Below are positions 10,948 through 20,127 of a DNA stretch of 30,655 nucleotides, one piece after another. How positions within the stretch are numbered: position 1 is the first letter of the stretch; every line of letters starts with the position of its first letter. Under the pieces are notes generated by a model. That model was not told the origin of the DNA. It searched no databases and was given only the letters and a program-made list of their open reading frames with translations. The DNA comes from Physcia stellaris. Lineage: Eukaryota > Ascomycota > Lecanoromycetes > Caliciales > Physciaceae. A program made the translations under genes and the position numbers. The stretch spans positions 1 to 30,655 of the forward strand of contig JABSSW010000099.1 in the NCBI GenBank assembly GCA_018902385.1, given 5' to 3'.

Positions 10948-11424
10948 TTAACGTAAATCAAATAATTTGAACTTTTCGACAAACATGCGACTCAAATCAT
11001 TCACAATCAGATAAAATTTCTGAATGTGAAATTCTTGATGTTTTCGAATTGAATGAAACGATGAAATAAATGAAAAAATGAAAAAACAAACGACAATTGC
11101 GTTCTTCATCGATTTTGAATTAATTTTGTATGTCGCAATCGAGAAATTCGAATATTTCGATAATAAAAATTGCGAAATTATTTTCGTCGAAAATATTTGA
11201 CTTCGTGATGTTGCAAAAAAAATAAACGAACATTCAATTGCTGATTTTTTCTTGATTTTACATGTAAATTTTTCTGTAAAAATTCGAAAATTAAAATTTT
11301 TAGTCGATTTTCGAGCATGATGTTGACGTATATGCTCGTGAAATTTGTTATTGAAATTGAAATTTTGTTTGCAACGTTTGCAAATTCGAGCGCAAACGAT
11401 TTGTTGAATCGAAAATTTTTTCAT
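10948..11424 (-). pseudogene. ZLE C2H2 finger 2 and conserved linker, copy B
   Basis: This is the longest uninterrupted ZLE coding piece (158 codons). A finger at about 11317-11382 reads CKRC, KQNFNFNNKFHE, HIRQHH, giving C-x2-C-x12-H-x3-H. Downstream is a linker with RSQIFSTKIISQF, NFSIATYKINSKS and, near the end, IRKHQEFHIQKFYLIVND, FVEKFKLFDLR. Many Phe and Ser probably replace Pro. This linker recurs twice in tandem in copy C. It resembles repeat-encoded ascomycete proteins I have seen with an IATHK motif, but I cannot name a domain. Role unknown; it could be a nucleic-acid-binding Gag substitute. Confidence 0.6.
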
Positions 11425-11629
11425 CGATTTTGATGCAAATTCGAATGTTGATAATTGAAAAATTGTTCGTTCAATTTCTAATTTTACGCGAATGCGAACA
11501 GTTTGAATTCGAAATGCTGTGAATCATTTTGCGATAAATTTCGCATTTTTGTAAATAAAACAATTGTTGATTTTTTTGCGATTTCGCACGTTGAATTGAC
11601 TGTATTATTCAAAAGAAATGAACAAATGT

Positions 11630-12013
11630 TTAAAAATTCTTTAAAAAAATTTCTTGAAATTTTGATTCGAACGTTCGAAATGATGATTTCGACGAAATGT
11701 TAAAACATTGAATTGATTTATTTTCTTTCGATTCTGATACAGTTTTTGATGTATAAATTGAAAAATGCGTATTTTTTAATATTAATTCAAAAATTTGCTT
11801 TGATGTTGCAATAGAAATATCAAATTTTTGCAATGCAAACGCAAAAAGCGAATCATTGATCGTTGATTTTTTTTCATTTTTGCACGTCGATTTGATTGCA
11901 TCGATAAAAAAACATGAATTGATAATTGAATGTTTTCGAACATTTATATATTGATGTTTTTGAGCAGAAATTTGTAACACATGTGAAAAAAATGAAACGA
12001 TCAAATATTGCAT
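11630..12013 (-). pseudogene. Inter-finger Ser-rich linker, copy B
   Basis: Two overlapping minus-strand frames cover the linker between fingers 1 and 2. The residues are rich in Ser, Lys, Ile and Phe, with no domain recognised. It has a copy of the ZLE leucine/lysine motif in degenerate form (CKNEKKST). A frame change near 11880-12010 joins it to the upstream finger piece. Confidence 0.35.
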
Positions 12014-12503
12014 CGATGTGTTTTTTGTCGATTTCGATACAGATTCGAATGTAAATGATGAAAAAATCGAACGTTTTAATAAAATGATTGATTTGAATGT
12101 TGTTGCAAATTCGAATATCGAATTTTGAAATTTCGCAAATGAAACAAATAATACGTGCGTGACGAATGATTTTTTTCTCGATATCGCATATTAAATTGAT
12201 TGCATTGATCGAAAAATGAAAAATTTTGACGAATTTCAAAACTTCATGATTGCGAACATGCTCGTATAATTTTTTATTGAAATTGAAATTCTGTTTGCAA
12301 AGTTTGCAAATCACTAAAACAAATGTAAATTTAAAATTTGATAAATTCTCGATCGATTTTGATATAACATCGAATGCATTTAATTGAAAATGCGAATTTT
12401 TCGATAAAATACGTCGCGAAAAGACTTTTGCAAAAGAAAATGCTTTTGTAAAAATCTTATCGAAACGTTTCAAAAAATGAACTTTAATTGAATTTTGAAT
12501 CAA
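11874..12503 (-). pseudogene. ZLE C2H2 finger 1 with linkers, copy B
   Basis: This 209-codon minus-strand frame is the largest in the window. The finger at about 12246-12308 reads CKLC, KQNFNFNKKLYE, HVRNH, a perfect C-x2-C-x12-H-x3-H. About 25 residues later comes the recurring motif INAINLICDIEKK, also seen at about 2060-2110 in copy A and 30390-30440 in copy C. The absence of Gly, Pro and Trp over such a length is the footprint of CC/GG loss. Confidence 0.6.
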
Positions 12504-12745
12504 TCAAATGCAAAATCACATAAACAATTCGACAATAAATTCAGCAAATTTGATTTTCGATATTGATATCGACATTGTTGAAAATATTGCAGAAAATTCG
12601 CGATTTCACTGTACAATTCGAATTTTGATTCATTACATGTTGTTGAATCGAAGATATCGATATTCTGAAACGTTAATGTTGATTTAACAGTTTGTTTTGT
12701 TTTCGAAATTTTCTTGAATTTCGAAATTTCGAATTTAATTTTCAA
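12500..12745 (-). pseudogene. ZLE conserved block upstream of finger 1, copy B
   Basis: This minus-strand piece (81 codons) aligns with 2883-3068 of copy A when frame changes are allowed: both have a TLTFQNIDIFDS/NIEISKYRYFRFN core and a YRKSNLLNLL/YRKSNLFMLL segment. No function can be assigned. Conservation between two copies suggests that it belonged to the coding part. Confidence 0.4.
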
Positions 12746-13735
12746 TTTCTGTTGTTTTTGCGAAATAGACGATTTTGATGAAACGAAAATTGATTGTATC
12801 GTTGCAAACTCGTTTAAAAAAATGTTTTCGTCAAAACGATATCGAAATCGTGTAATGAAATAAATTTAAATTGATCGTCGAGTCATGCATTGACAAAATC
12901 AATAAAAACGATTATCAATAAATCGAGCAATTTTGACTCGCAGTAAAAATGTAAACATTGTTGAAAATGTTGAAAAAAATTTGCGATGTGATTGAACAGT
13001 TCATCTTCAAATCAATTGTAAAAAAATGTCGAATTGAAAATTTCAAATTCATCGAACATTGAAATCATCGCAAAAACGAAAAATATGAATTTATTTTATC
13101 AATGAAACGAATGCAAATTCAAATTAATTTTCAAACACAATGAATGAATTCAATGTCGAATGTTGATGTAAAGTTTCGCTAAAATTTTTTTGTCGTTATT
13201 GATAAAACGATATTGAATTTAACGTCGAAACGAAAAAAAAAACAAATTTTTTGCTAGTGAAACAAATATGATTTCGCAATGATCTCGATGAAAACGAATA
13301 ATTTCAATATTGATTTCTTATCGAAGTATTGAACGAAAATATGAAAAATCTGAAAAATTGATTCGAAATTTGAATTTCAAAATGTAACAATTTTATCATC
13401 GATACGAAAAAAATTAGATTGATTTGCAAAATCGACAGATGTAATTTTTGAAAACTTTCAAAAATCAAAAATGATTCAGATATTGATTTGAAATTGTCAA
13501 TATTGAAAATTTTGTCGAAAAATTGATTGATTTCTTGATTCGAATATTAATGCTATCATTGAAAAAAAAAAGAAAAATCGTTTCATTAGAATCAACAAAC
13601 ACGTTTTCGAATTGCTTTGCGAACAAAAAAAATGATTATATTATCAAATGCTGAATGATTTTCAAATAGAATATTGAACGATTTCTTGATTCGATATTGA
13701 AACTATCGAATTAAAACGAGAAAACGACTGTTTTG
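12746..13735 (-). other. Copy B interior, heavily stopped coding relic
   Basis: About 1 kb with only short frames on either strand. By position it matches 3080-3900 of copy A, the Ser-rich N-terminal half of the ZLE reading frame. TGA is the commonest stop in the minus frame, as expected of Trp codons. I see no domain. Confidence 0.4.
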
Positions 13736-14047
13736 TTAAGAAAATAAATAGAATTTCGATATGTTTTCGAAAAAAATAAACGATTTCAACTCGTTGAAAG
13801 AAATGAAAGTTCGATCGAAAATTTCTGATATAATGTCAAGATTTTTGATCGAATAATGAAATTTCTGATTCGATTTTTGTTCGAATATTTTTTGTGTGAT
13901 GTTTTCTTGATGATTTAAATTTGATTTGATGATTTTCTGAATTTCAAACACGAATGCTTCGTCAAAAATGATAAAAATTGTTGTTGTTTGTAAATCGAAA
14001 TTATCGCGTAGATTCGTCTGTTTTAAACGTTTTTTAAAACAAAGCAA
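13736..14047 (-). pseudogene. N-terminal piece of ZLE ORF, copy B
   Basis: This 103-codon minus-strand frame begins about 190 bp inside the 5' LTR and is the first coding remnant of copy B. It is rich in Phe, Ile, Asn and Gln and ends with a Phe-Ile-Phe-Phe-Glu-Asn segment that also occurs near 3950-3970 in copy A (SFIFFENSSKLDLFY). No domain is recognised. Confidence 0.4.
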
Positions 14048-14234
14048 ACGAATTTATTATGTTTCGTTTTTTTCAATTCACAACGAGTTTATTATGTTTC
14101 GTTGTTTTCGTTGAATGATCAAAATCAGATTGAATCTATTATGTTTTTATTCGTTTATTGAATTTGACAAAAGTTTTGTTTATTTAATGTTTGCGTATTT
14201 TATAACGAACATGACGTGAATGATTTCGATATAA
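14048..14234 (-). repeat. Leader of copy B with a short tandem repeat
   Basis: The stretch GAxTxTATTATGTTTCGTT occurs about three times between 14050 and 14150 with decaying similarity. It is non-coding and lies between the 5' LTR and the first coding remnant. The bases next to the LTR (TTTCGATATAA) match copy A. Confidence 0.5.
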
Positions 14235-14429
14235 TGTGAAATGTTATGCAAAAATATAGTATTATTACATAATTATACGAAAATATCGAAATGAAAAGCA
14301 AATACATGAAAATTTGACAAAACATATGTAAAAAATTTGATCATAAACGAATTTCGATTTTAACATTCGATGTGATAAAATAAAAATATTAATTTTGTCA
14401 AATGTTGAATTTGATGCACGTTCGTCACA
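14235..14429 (-). repeat. ZLE copy B right LTR (5' LTR in coding direction)
   Basis: It is 195 bp, begins TGTGAAATGTTATGC and ends GTTCGTCACA, with the 5-bp inverted ends TGTGA and TCACA. It differs from the left LTR by about nine transitions. Four are CT/AG-type changes, four CA/TG-type and one CG-type, as if the preferred sites were already used up. Confidence 0.9.
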
Positions 14430-14434
14430 TACAA
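14430..14434. other. Target-site duplication TACAA, right of ZLE copy B
   Basis: The five bases after the right LTR equal the five before the left LTR (8883-8887), which fixes the element ends to the base. Confidence 0.8.
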
Positions 14435-15640
14435 ATCATAACAATTTTTTAATCGAAAATTTCGATATAAAACGCATTTTAAAATTGATACGTCGAAAAT
14501 ATTATTGATCGAATTAAAAACGAAATGATCAAAAAAACATCAAACATAATTTCAACATACGTGCACAAATCAAAAAATATTGCGAAACATACGTCATTTG
14601 CAAAAAAAAACAAAATTTTCGTCACAAATTATACGAAAAGTTTTTTTTTTCAATATCGAAATTCAAATGAATTGATATTATGTAAAAATCAAAACGTTGA
14701 CGAAATAATGTCTAAACGCAAATTACGTGACTAAATTTTATATACACAAATCATGTTTTTACACAATAAAAAATTAATTTATCGTTTTTCAAATCACAAA
14801 GTTTCAACAGAATTTTTACGTCGAATTAAATTTTGATTGAATCACACATCGCAATGACTCGATTCTCGACGAATATTCATGATTCATATATAACGATTTC
14901 TTTTGCGCTTTTTTTTTTTTATCACAATTTCAAATCTCGAGATTTCGATTATCGTTTGACAAAACATTTTCAAAATCACAACGTGAATAATATTATGAAT
15001 TTTTGTGACATCGTTAACATTTTTTGATCAAAAATTGATTCGCAACAATGAATATAACGTTTCAACAAACGATCGATGCGTTGTCGTTTTCAATTCAAAT
15101 TTTGAATTTCAAAATAATGTATCGTTAAAATCGCGAAATTTACGATCAAATCATTGTTCATTGCGAAATGAAACAATTCGTTCAATCAAATTTCAAATAA
15201 CAATGCAAAATTCTGATTATAATAATCATTATTTTGTTTGAATATTCGAAGTCAAAACAATCGAAATTGCAACGAAATCAAATCAAACGTCATGAATTGA
15301 ACAAAGCACGAACAATTTTCAAAATTTTCGAAAAAGCGAACTCGATGAAAAATGAAAATAAAAAATTTTGAATTATGTTTTGAAATTGCGCGCGACGCAA
15401 ATAAAAACAACGTTTCGAATTGCTTTGTAATCATGTTGCGAAGAAAAGAGTCTTAACTTGACGAAAAAAATGAATTGAAAGTACACGAGCGCTGATATAA
15501 AATAGAAACTGCAAACTGTAATAAGAAAAAAAAAGTAACAAATATAGAAATTGATCGTTGTTGAATTCGAGAATTGTCTTGTTATGAAATGTATTCGCAG
15601 TAATTGTTATACACAATATAATTGTCATTTCTTTTCAAAT
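14435..15640 (+). pseudogene. G1 segment between ZLE insertion and integrase core, poorly recognised
   Basis: By position this should carry the G1 spacer and the integrase zinc-binding (HHCC) region. Open plus-strand frames at 14525-14734, 14833-15027 and 15005-15241 have the same composition as the rest of G1, but I cannot identify the HHCC ligands. The stretch just before 15640 reads FSNSSQWIDITMNF with W as TGA, which runs straight into the integrase core. The part 15430-15640 keeps more CT and AG than its neighbours. Confidence 0.35.
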
Positions 15641-16006
15641 TCGAGTCAATGAATTGACATAACAATGAATTTCGTGACAAATTTATTCGAAAATAAAACA
15701 TGAAACGAAATTGTATACGATTCAATATTCGTCGTAATGAATAAATTAACGAAAATAACACATTATATTTTCGTCACGAAAACGATGATTGCAAAAGATT
15801 TCGTCGAAATTTTGATACGTGAAATTATAAAATTTCATGATTTTTCGTCGTCAATAACAACAAATCGAAATTTTATTTTCACGTTCAAATATTATGATTC
15901 GTTGTGTTACGTATTCAAAATTAAATTCAAATTATTTACAATATATCATTCGCAAATCGATGATCAAACAAAACGACAAAACAACATTATGAAACAATAT
16001 TTTTGA
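15641..16006 (+). pseudogene. G1 integrase catalytic core, DDE triad destroyed
   Basis: The core reads WIDITMNFVTN, WNEIVYDSIFVVMNKLTK, ITHYIF, SSITTNRNFIF and YHSQIDDQTKRQN, the standard order of a Gypsy integrase core. All three catalytic acids are gone: Asn for Asp at 15668, Asn for Asp at 15863 and Lys for Glu at 15971. Each is a G-to-A change at a G preceded by A or G. The enzyme joined element DNA to the host chromosome. A TGA at 16004 stands just after the helix that follows the third catalytic position. Confidence 0.8.
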
Positions 16007-16990
16007 ACGTTTATTAATTTCGAACAAAACAATTGAATGAAATTATTGTTTATGACGAAATTCGTTTACAACAACAATAAACATGCGTTTATTCAAATAT
16101 CATCATTCGAAATCATGCAAAAATACATTTCAAAAATGTCATTCGAAAATTTCGCGAATTTAAAAATAAATCAAAATTTGTCAACGAACATGTCAAATAT
16201 TTGACAAAGTTGTTAAATATATTTAAAATCAATTTAATTCACGTTCAAAAGCAACAAATTAAATACAAAAATGTTAAAATTAAAACGTCGATGAAATTCA
16301 AAATGAAAAGTTATATTAATTTTAACGTCAAAAATATTCGCACAAAACGTAATAAAAAATTCGAATGAAAATTTTTCGAATCATTCAAAATATTCGAAAC
16401 TATAAAAAATCAAATTTATCGTATAAATATATCAAAACGTTGACGAATTCACAATGTTTTTCATGTATCGTTTTTTGAAAAAGTCAAAACTAAACGAAAA
16501 AAAAAGTTTCGTTAAAGTTCACATATCAATTCAAAGATATTGACATCGAAAAAAACGAAAACACAATAAAAATATACGACGTTGAAACAATTAAAAATAA
16601 TAAAATTTTCAAAAAAAAATCAAATTTCGAAAAAATCATACAACGAATCAAATTTTTACTATTTTATTCGTTGAAAAAATTATAAAAAACGCATTTGAAA
16701 ATCAATATCGATGATCAAACATTTGAAAAATTTGATACGAATATTTTACATAAAAAATTCAAAAAAGAACGATGTCAACAAATTGTCAAATCGACGTCGT
16801 ATTCGACGTCAAATAAATGCAATTTTTTTGATGAAATCATTGATTAAAAAACAAATTCGTCAATGATTTTGTGTTGTTTATTGTCAAAAGTTTACGTCGC
16901 ATAAAGAATTGACTTATGTCAAAAACATTTTCAAAATTTGTTGTTCGATTTAATTGAACGTCGAATATCGTGATAAAATAAAAATAAAAA
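16007..16990 (+). pseudogene. G1 integrase C-terminus with chromodomain
   Basis: The C-terminal half continues through several frames: EQNNW-like and YNNNKHA segments, then a WRIHNVFHVSFFE-like motif near 16430-16480, and an acidic NTIKIYDVETI stretch at about 16561. A chromodomain-like string follows at about 16640-16760: YYFIRWKNYKKR, IWKSISMIKHLKNLI with Trp as TGA. Chromodomains steer such elements to methylated-histone heterochromatin. From about 16893 the tail FTSHKELTYVKNIFKICC is shared with G3 (27543). Confidence 0.65.
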
Positions 16991-17593
16991 ATCGAAAAAT
17001 TTTTCGAAATTTGATATATTCAATGCGATCGCGTTTATTCGACGTTTTTTGCGTTTAATCATTTTCTTTTGAACAATTCGTCGATTTCAATATTCGAAAC
17101 AGAAAAATAAAAAGATAATAATTGATTTAAATTCAAATTTCATTGTCATTCAATTAGTTGTCAATCATCAAATCGAAAATCGTGAATTGTACGAAGTCAA
17201 ATTCTCGATATTGAAAACAACGAGCGATGAAATTATCAAATCATGTTTTTTTTTGAATCATTCAAAAAGATGTACTTTCAAATTTTTAACGCAAATTGAC
17301 TAGAAATCGAATAAAATGATAAAATATTCGATGCGAAAATCACGATCACAATAATTTTTCAAATCATAAAATTTTCGAATGCGAAAATCGCGATTACAAC
17401 GATTTTTCAAATTTCATGAATATAACATATGAATACAAATTTACAATTTCAACAATGATTCAAATCAAATAATATTGTTATTTCAAAAAATTTCGATGTT
17501 TAAAAGAAAACGCGTGTAAAAAATTCAAAATTCAAAATTTGCAAAAAGTACGAATCGCATTTCGATTGTCAAAAATTCAAATTTTGCAAATTC
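16991..17593 (+). other. Unassigned AT-rich stretch with a 47-bp direct repeat
   Basis: No domain is recognised. An open plus-strand stretch at about 17155-17300 (VNHQIENRELYEVKF) faintly resembles a chromodomain start but is too short to call. A segment beginning GCGAAAATCxCGATxACAA is repeated at about 17334 and 17381. G1 must end somewhere here, but I find no LTR. Confidence 0.35.
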
Positions 17594-17755
17594 GAAACAT
17601 TAAATCGATTATATCATGAAACAAACAATTTCGTCATATTAATAAAATCAACGTAACAACGATTAACGTATCGATATTTGCGCATATGCGACAATTAATA
17701 TATACGTTGCATTTAACAAAACGTGTATATAATTAATTTTCTGTAAAATAATTAA
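17594..17755 (-). repeat. Isolated copy of the ~165-bp ZLE unit
   Basis: It aligns with 10266-10433 of copy B: AAATCGATTATATCATGAxACAAACAxTTTC, ATTAATAAAATxAACGTAACAACGATTAACG, GCGCATATGCGA and AACAAAACGTGTAT. No ZLE LTR or finger lies next to it. It is either a fragment of a ZLE copy or an independent short repeat that ZLE acquired. Confidence 0.6.
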
Positions 17756-17888
17756 TTTTGCAATTATTAATTTACGAACAATATTATTTTTATTACATTA
17801 TATATTTTTGATGTTTATACGTTTTATAATGTTCATTGAATTTTTTTCGATGTTCATTGAATTTTTCGTTATTGATATTTGTGCGAAA

Positions 17889-18118
17889 ATATTAAAAATC
17901 GCGAAAAACACAAAAACACGAAAAATCGTGAAAAACACGAAAATACGAAAAGTCACGAAAAGCACGAAAACACGAAAAGTCGTGAAAAACACGAAAACAC
18001 GAAAAATCGTAAAAAACACGAAAATACGAAAAGTCGCGAAAAGCACGAAAACACGAAAAATCGTAAAAAATACGAAAACACGAAGAGTCGCGAAAAATAC
18101 GAAAATTCAAAAAAATAA
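17889..18118. repeat. 27-bp minisatellite, about eight units
   Basis: Units of 27 bp follow each other from 17904, built from CACGAAAACACGAAAA followed by GTCGCGAAAA-like ends. The period is nine codons and the unit has no stop in several frames, so long open frames appear on both strands; one reads KHENTKSRE repeated. That openness follows from the repeat and is not evidence of a gene. Units differ mostly by A/G or C/T changes. Confidence 0.85.
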
Positions 18119-18129
18119 AATTCGTGCAT

Positions 18130-18410
18130 GATAAAAAAATGTCGAAATTGTTTGATTTTCGATCAATGAAATCGAAATATTCGAAAAAACGTTAATGAAT
18201 GAAAATTGTGAACGAAAAAAAATATTGAAATTGTCGATTCGTTAATCGATCGAAATTTAATATACGATAAAACGTTGATAAATGCGATTTGTAAACGAAA
18301 AAAAAATTAAAATTGTTGATTCGTTAAACAATCGAAACAAAACGTTCGATAAAACGTAAAACAATTTCGAAAAAACGTTAAAAATATTGAACAATGTTTT
18401 TGCACGATTT
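18130..18410. repeat. Three imperfect ~83-bp tandem units
   Basis: Starts near 18135, 18224 and 18307. Each has AAATTGTxGATTCGTTAA-like beginnings, CGATxGAAA, CGATAAAACGTT and a GTAAACGAAAAAAAA-type end. The stretch is non-coding. Confidence 0.5.
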
Positions 18411-19142
18411 GTAAAAAAAAATCGTTAAATTTATATTTTAATTCGCGATTTGTTCGTATCAAATTCAATTATGACAAAAAATTCGTCGTAAAAAATGTTG
18501 CATTATCGTATTTTTTATTTAAAATTTATATTAAATTTTGAATTGAAACATTTGAATTTTTTCGTTTTTTTGAATTTTTAAAAATATTCATTCGATTTAT
18601 TATTGCATTTTTTATTATCGAACGTATTCAATCGATATTCGAATACGTTTTTGCGAAATTATTAAAAACGTTTAAATTTTTGTAAATACGTACGAACGTA
18701 TCATTTGTTTCACGTTAACGAAATTTCAAAATTGTTTTTTTAATTTTTTTGTTCGAAATTTTTGATTTTTTTTTCAAAACGAAAATTTTTGTTTTTTTAT
18801 ATTTGTTCAACAATCGTTTTTAATTTTAAACGATTCATTGATAATTTTTCAATCAATTGATAAAAATCGATTATAAAACGTTTTATTTCGTAAAACAAAA
18901 TATTCACAAAATTTCGAACATTTCGTATCAAATTTTCAACATGTATGTTGTGTGTTTTGTATTTCAAAAAACTTTTCAATTCGTCGATATAATTAAAAAT
19001 ATTAAATCAAATTATTAAACGTTGATTTATTTATTTCAAAAAAACATTAATACAACGTTCGATTGTTTTTACGAATATTAATTTTACGAATGTTTTTACG
19101 AATGTCATTGTTGATTTGAAACTCATTAATAAAACATAAACA
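18411..19142. other. AT-rich stretch, no recognised gene
   Basis: Only one modest frame stands out, minus 18797-18979 (60 codons: ELKSFLKYKTHNIHVENLI, FYQLIEKLSMNRLK). It is Lys- and Asn-rich, possibly helical, and could be a scrap of a retrotransposon Gag, but I have no firm match. The rest is runs of A and T with scattered CG and CA. Confidence 0.3.
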
Positions 19143-19355
19143 AATCAAAATTTTGTAAATTTACGCAATTTTTCGAAATTAAATTATAAAATATTAAATG
19201 AAAATTTAAATTTTGCAAATTTAAACAATTTTTTTGCAAATTCAAACAATTTTTGAAAATTGATTTGTGAAATATAAAATGAAAAAATCAAAATTTTGCA
19301 AATTTGAACAATTTTTGAAAATTGATTTGTAAAATATCAATTGAAATGAAAATTG
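19143..19355. repeat. Three AT-rich repeats, 60-85 bp
   Basis: Units begin near 19144, 19204 and 19286. Each carries AAATTTTGCAAATTTxAACAATTTTT and usually GAAAATTGATTTGTxAAATAT. The stretch is non-coding; spacing varies because part of unit 2 is internally duplicated. Confidence 0.6.
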
Positions 19356-19848
19356 CATTTATAATTTAAAAAATCAAATTCGAAAAAACGAAACAAACAA
19401 TGAAATTATTAAAAAAAAAAATTTGCATGTCGATTATTAATTTAAATCAAATAAATTTTCACGATCGTTGTTTTTTATTTTTTGACACGTAATTGTTAAT
19501 ATTTATTGTTTTTATTTCATTTGATATTTTACGAACACGTTATTGAAAAAAATGTTTGTTTTGATTTTAAACAAAAACAAATTTTCAAAAATTACGAATT
19601 GAAATATTTTGTTTTGTTTTTAAACAATTCAATTTAAATGCAATTTTTTTTTGTAAATTACACATTTATTTGTTGAATTTTGATCGTATTTTGAAAAATT
19701 CAATCGACGTAATAATATTTTCAAAATATAACGATTTTTAAAATCGAATTTGTGTATTAACGCGATTTTTTTTTGCAATAGAATTTTTCTTAATTGATGT
19801 GTATTACGAAACAGATTTTTATTATTTTTTTGACGTTTTAAACGTGAC
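19356..19848. other. AT-rich stretch, nothing recognised
   Basis: No coding, RNA or repeat structure is seen. CT and AG remain rare, as in the rest of the heavily mutated block. The change to the CT-rich sequence of G2 occurs at about 19849. Confidence 0.4.
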
Positions 19849-20031
19849 TGTTGATGTATTGAATGTAAAAAGTTTGATTAGCTATCTAGAAATCAATGAT
19901 CAGATATATATCATAGTAATTACATAAGCAAATCACTCAATTGACTGAGTGTCAATTGATTGATTGAATGTTAAATACAGAAAGTCTGTCTATTTTGTTT
20001 TCAAATTCTAATCACATGTCAATTCATAACA
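19849..20031 (-). repeat. Candidate 3' LTR of Gypsy element G2
   Basis: Read on the minus strand this 183-bp stretch begins TGTTATGAATTGACATG and ends ACATCAACA, plausible TG...CA LTR ends. It lies 97 bp beyond the G2 stop codon, where a 3' LTR belongs. Its left end coincides with the switch from heavily mutated to lightly mutated DNA. A CACTCA/TGAGTG stem with a 6-base loop lies near 19935. The second LTR is outside the window, so the ends are not proven. Confidence 0.45.
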
Positions 20032-20127
20032 ATCTGTTTCAATAGAAAGAAACTAGCATTCGTTTCGATGTTATTCGTATCAATATCATTTCACATATCA
20101 ATATTAATCACGTATTTAATCATACAG

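Larger units (their letters stand above)
8888..14429 (-). mobile_element. ZLE copy B: complete 5.5-kb zinc-finger LTR element
   Basis: This is a full-length element with two 195-bp LTRs and a 5-bp TACAA target duplication, inserted into G1. The coding direction is minus. The 5.15-kb interior contains three intact C2H2 finger patterns (10557-10622, 11317-11382 and 12246-12308), Ser/Phe-rich linkers and no visible protease, YxDD box, RNase H or integrase. It therefore looks non-autonomous, moved by another element's enzymes. The LTRs differ at about 9 of 195 positions, all transitions, so repeat-directed mutation rather than time may account for the divergence. CC, GG, CT and AG are nearly exhausted, as in the surrounding G1. 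Confidence 0.85.

Noticed and set aside
15252-15628. Minus-strand LTR of the G2 type, from a TGTTATG-like start near 15655
   Set aside because: The plus strand reads continuously into the integrase core (SSQWIDITMNFV) across this point, and no second LTR or target duplication is seen.
17798-18131. Overlapping long open frames on both strands as real genes
   Set aside because: They arise because the 27-bp minisatellite has a period divisible by three and no stop in several frames.
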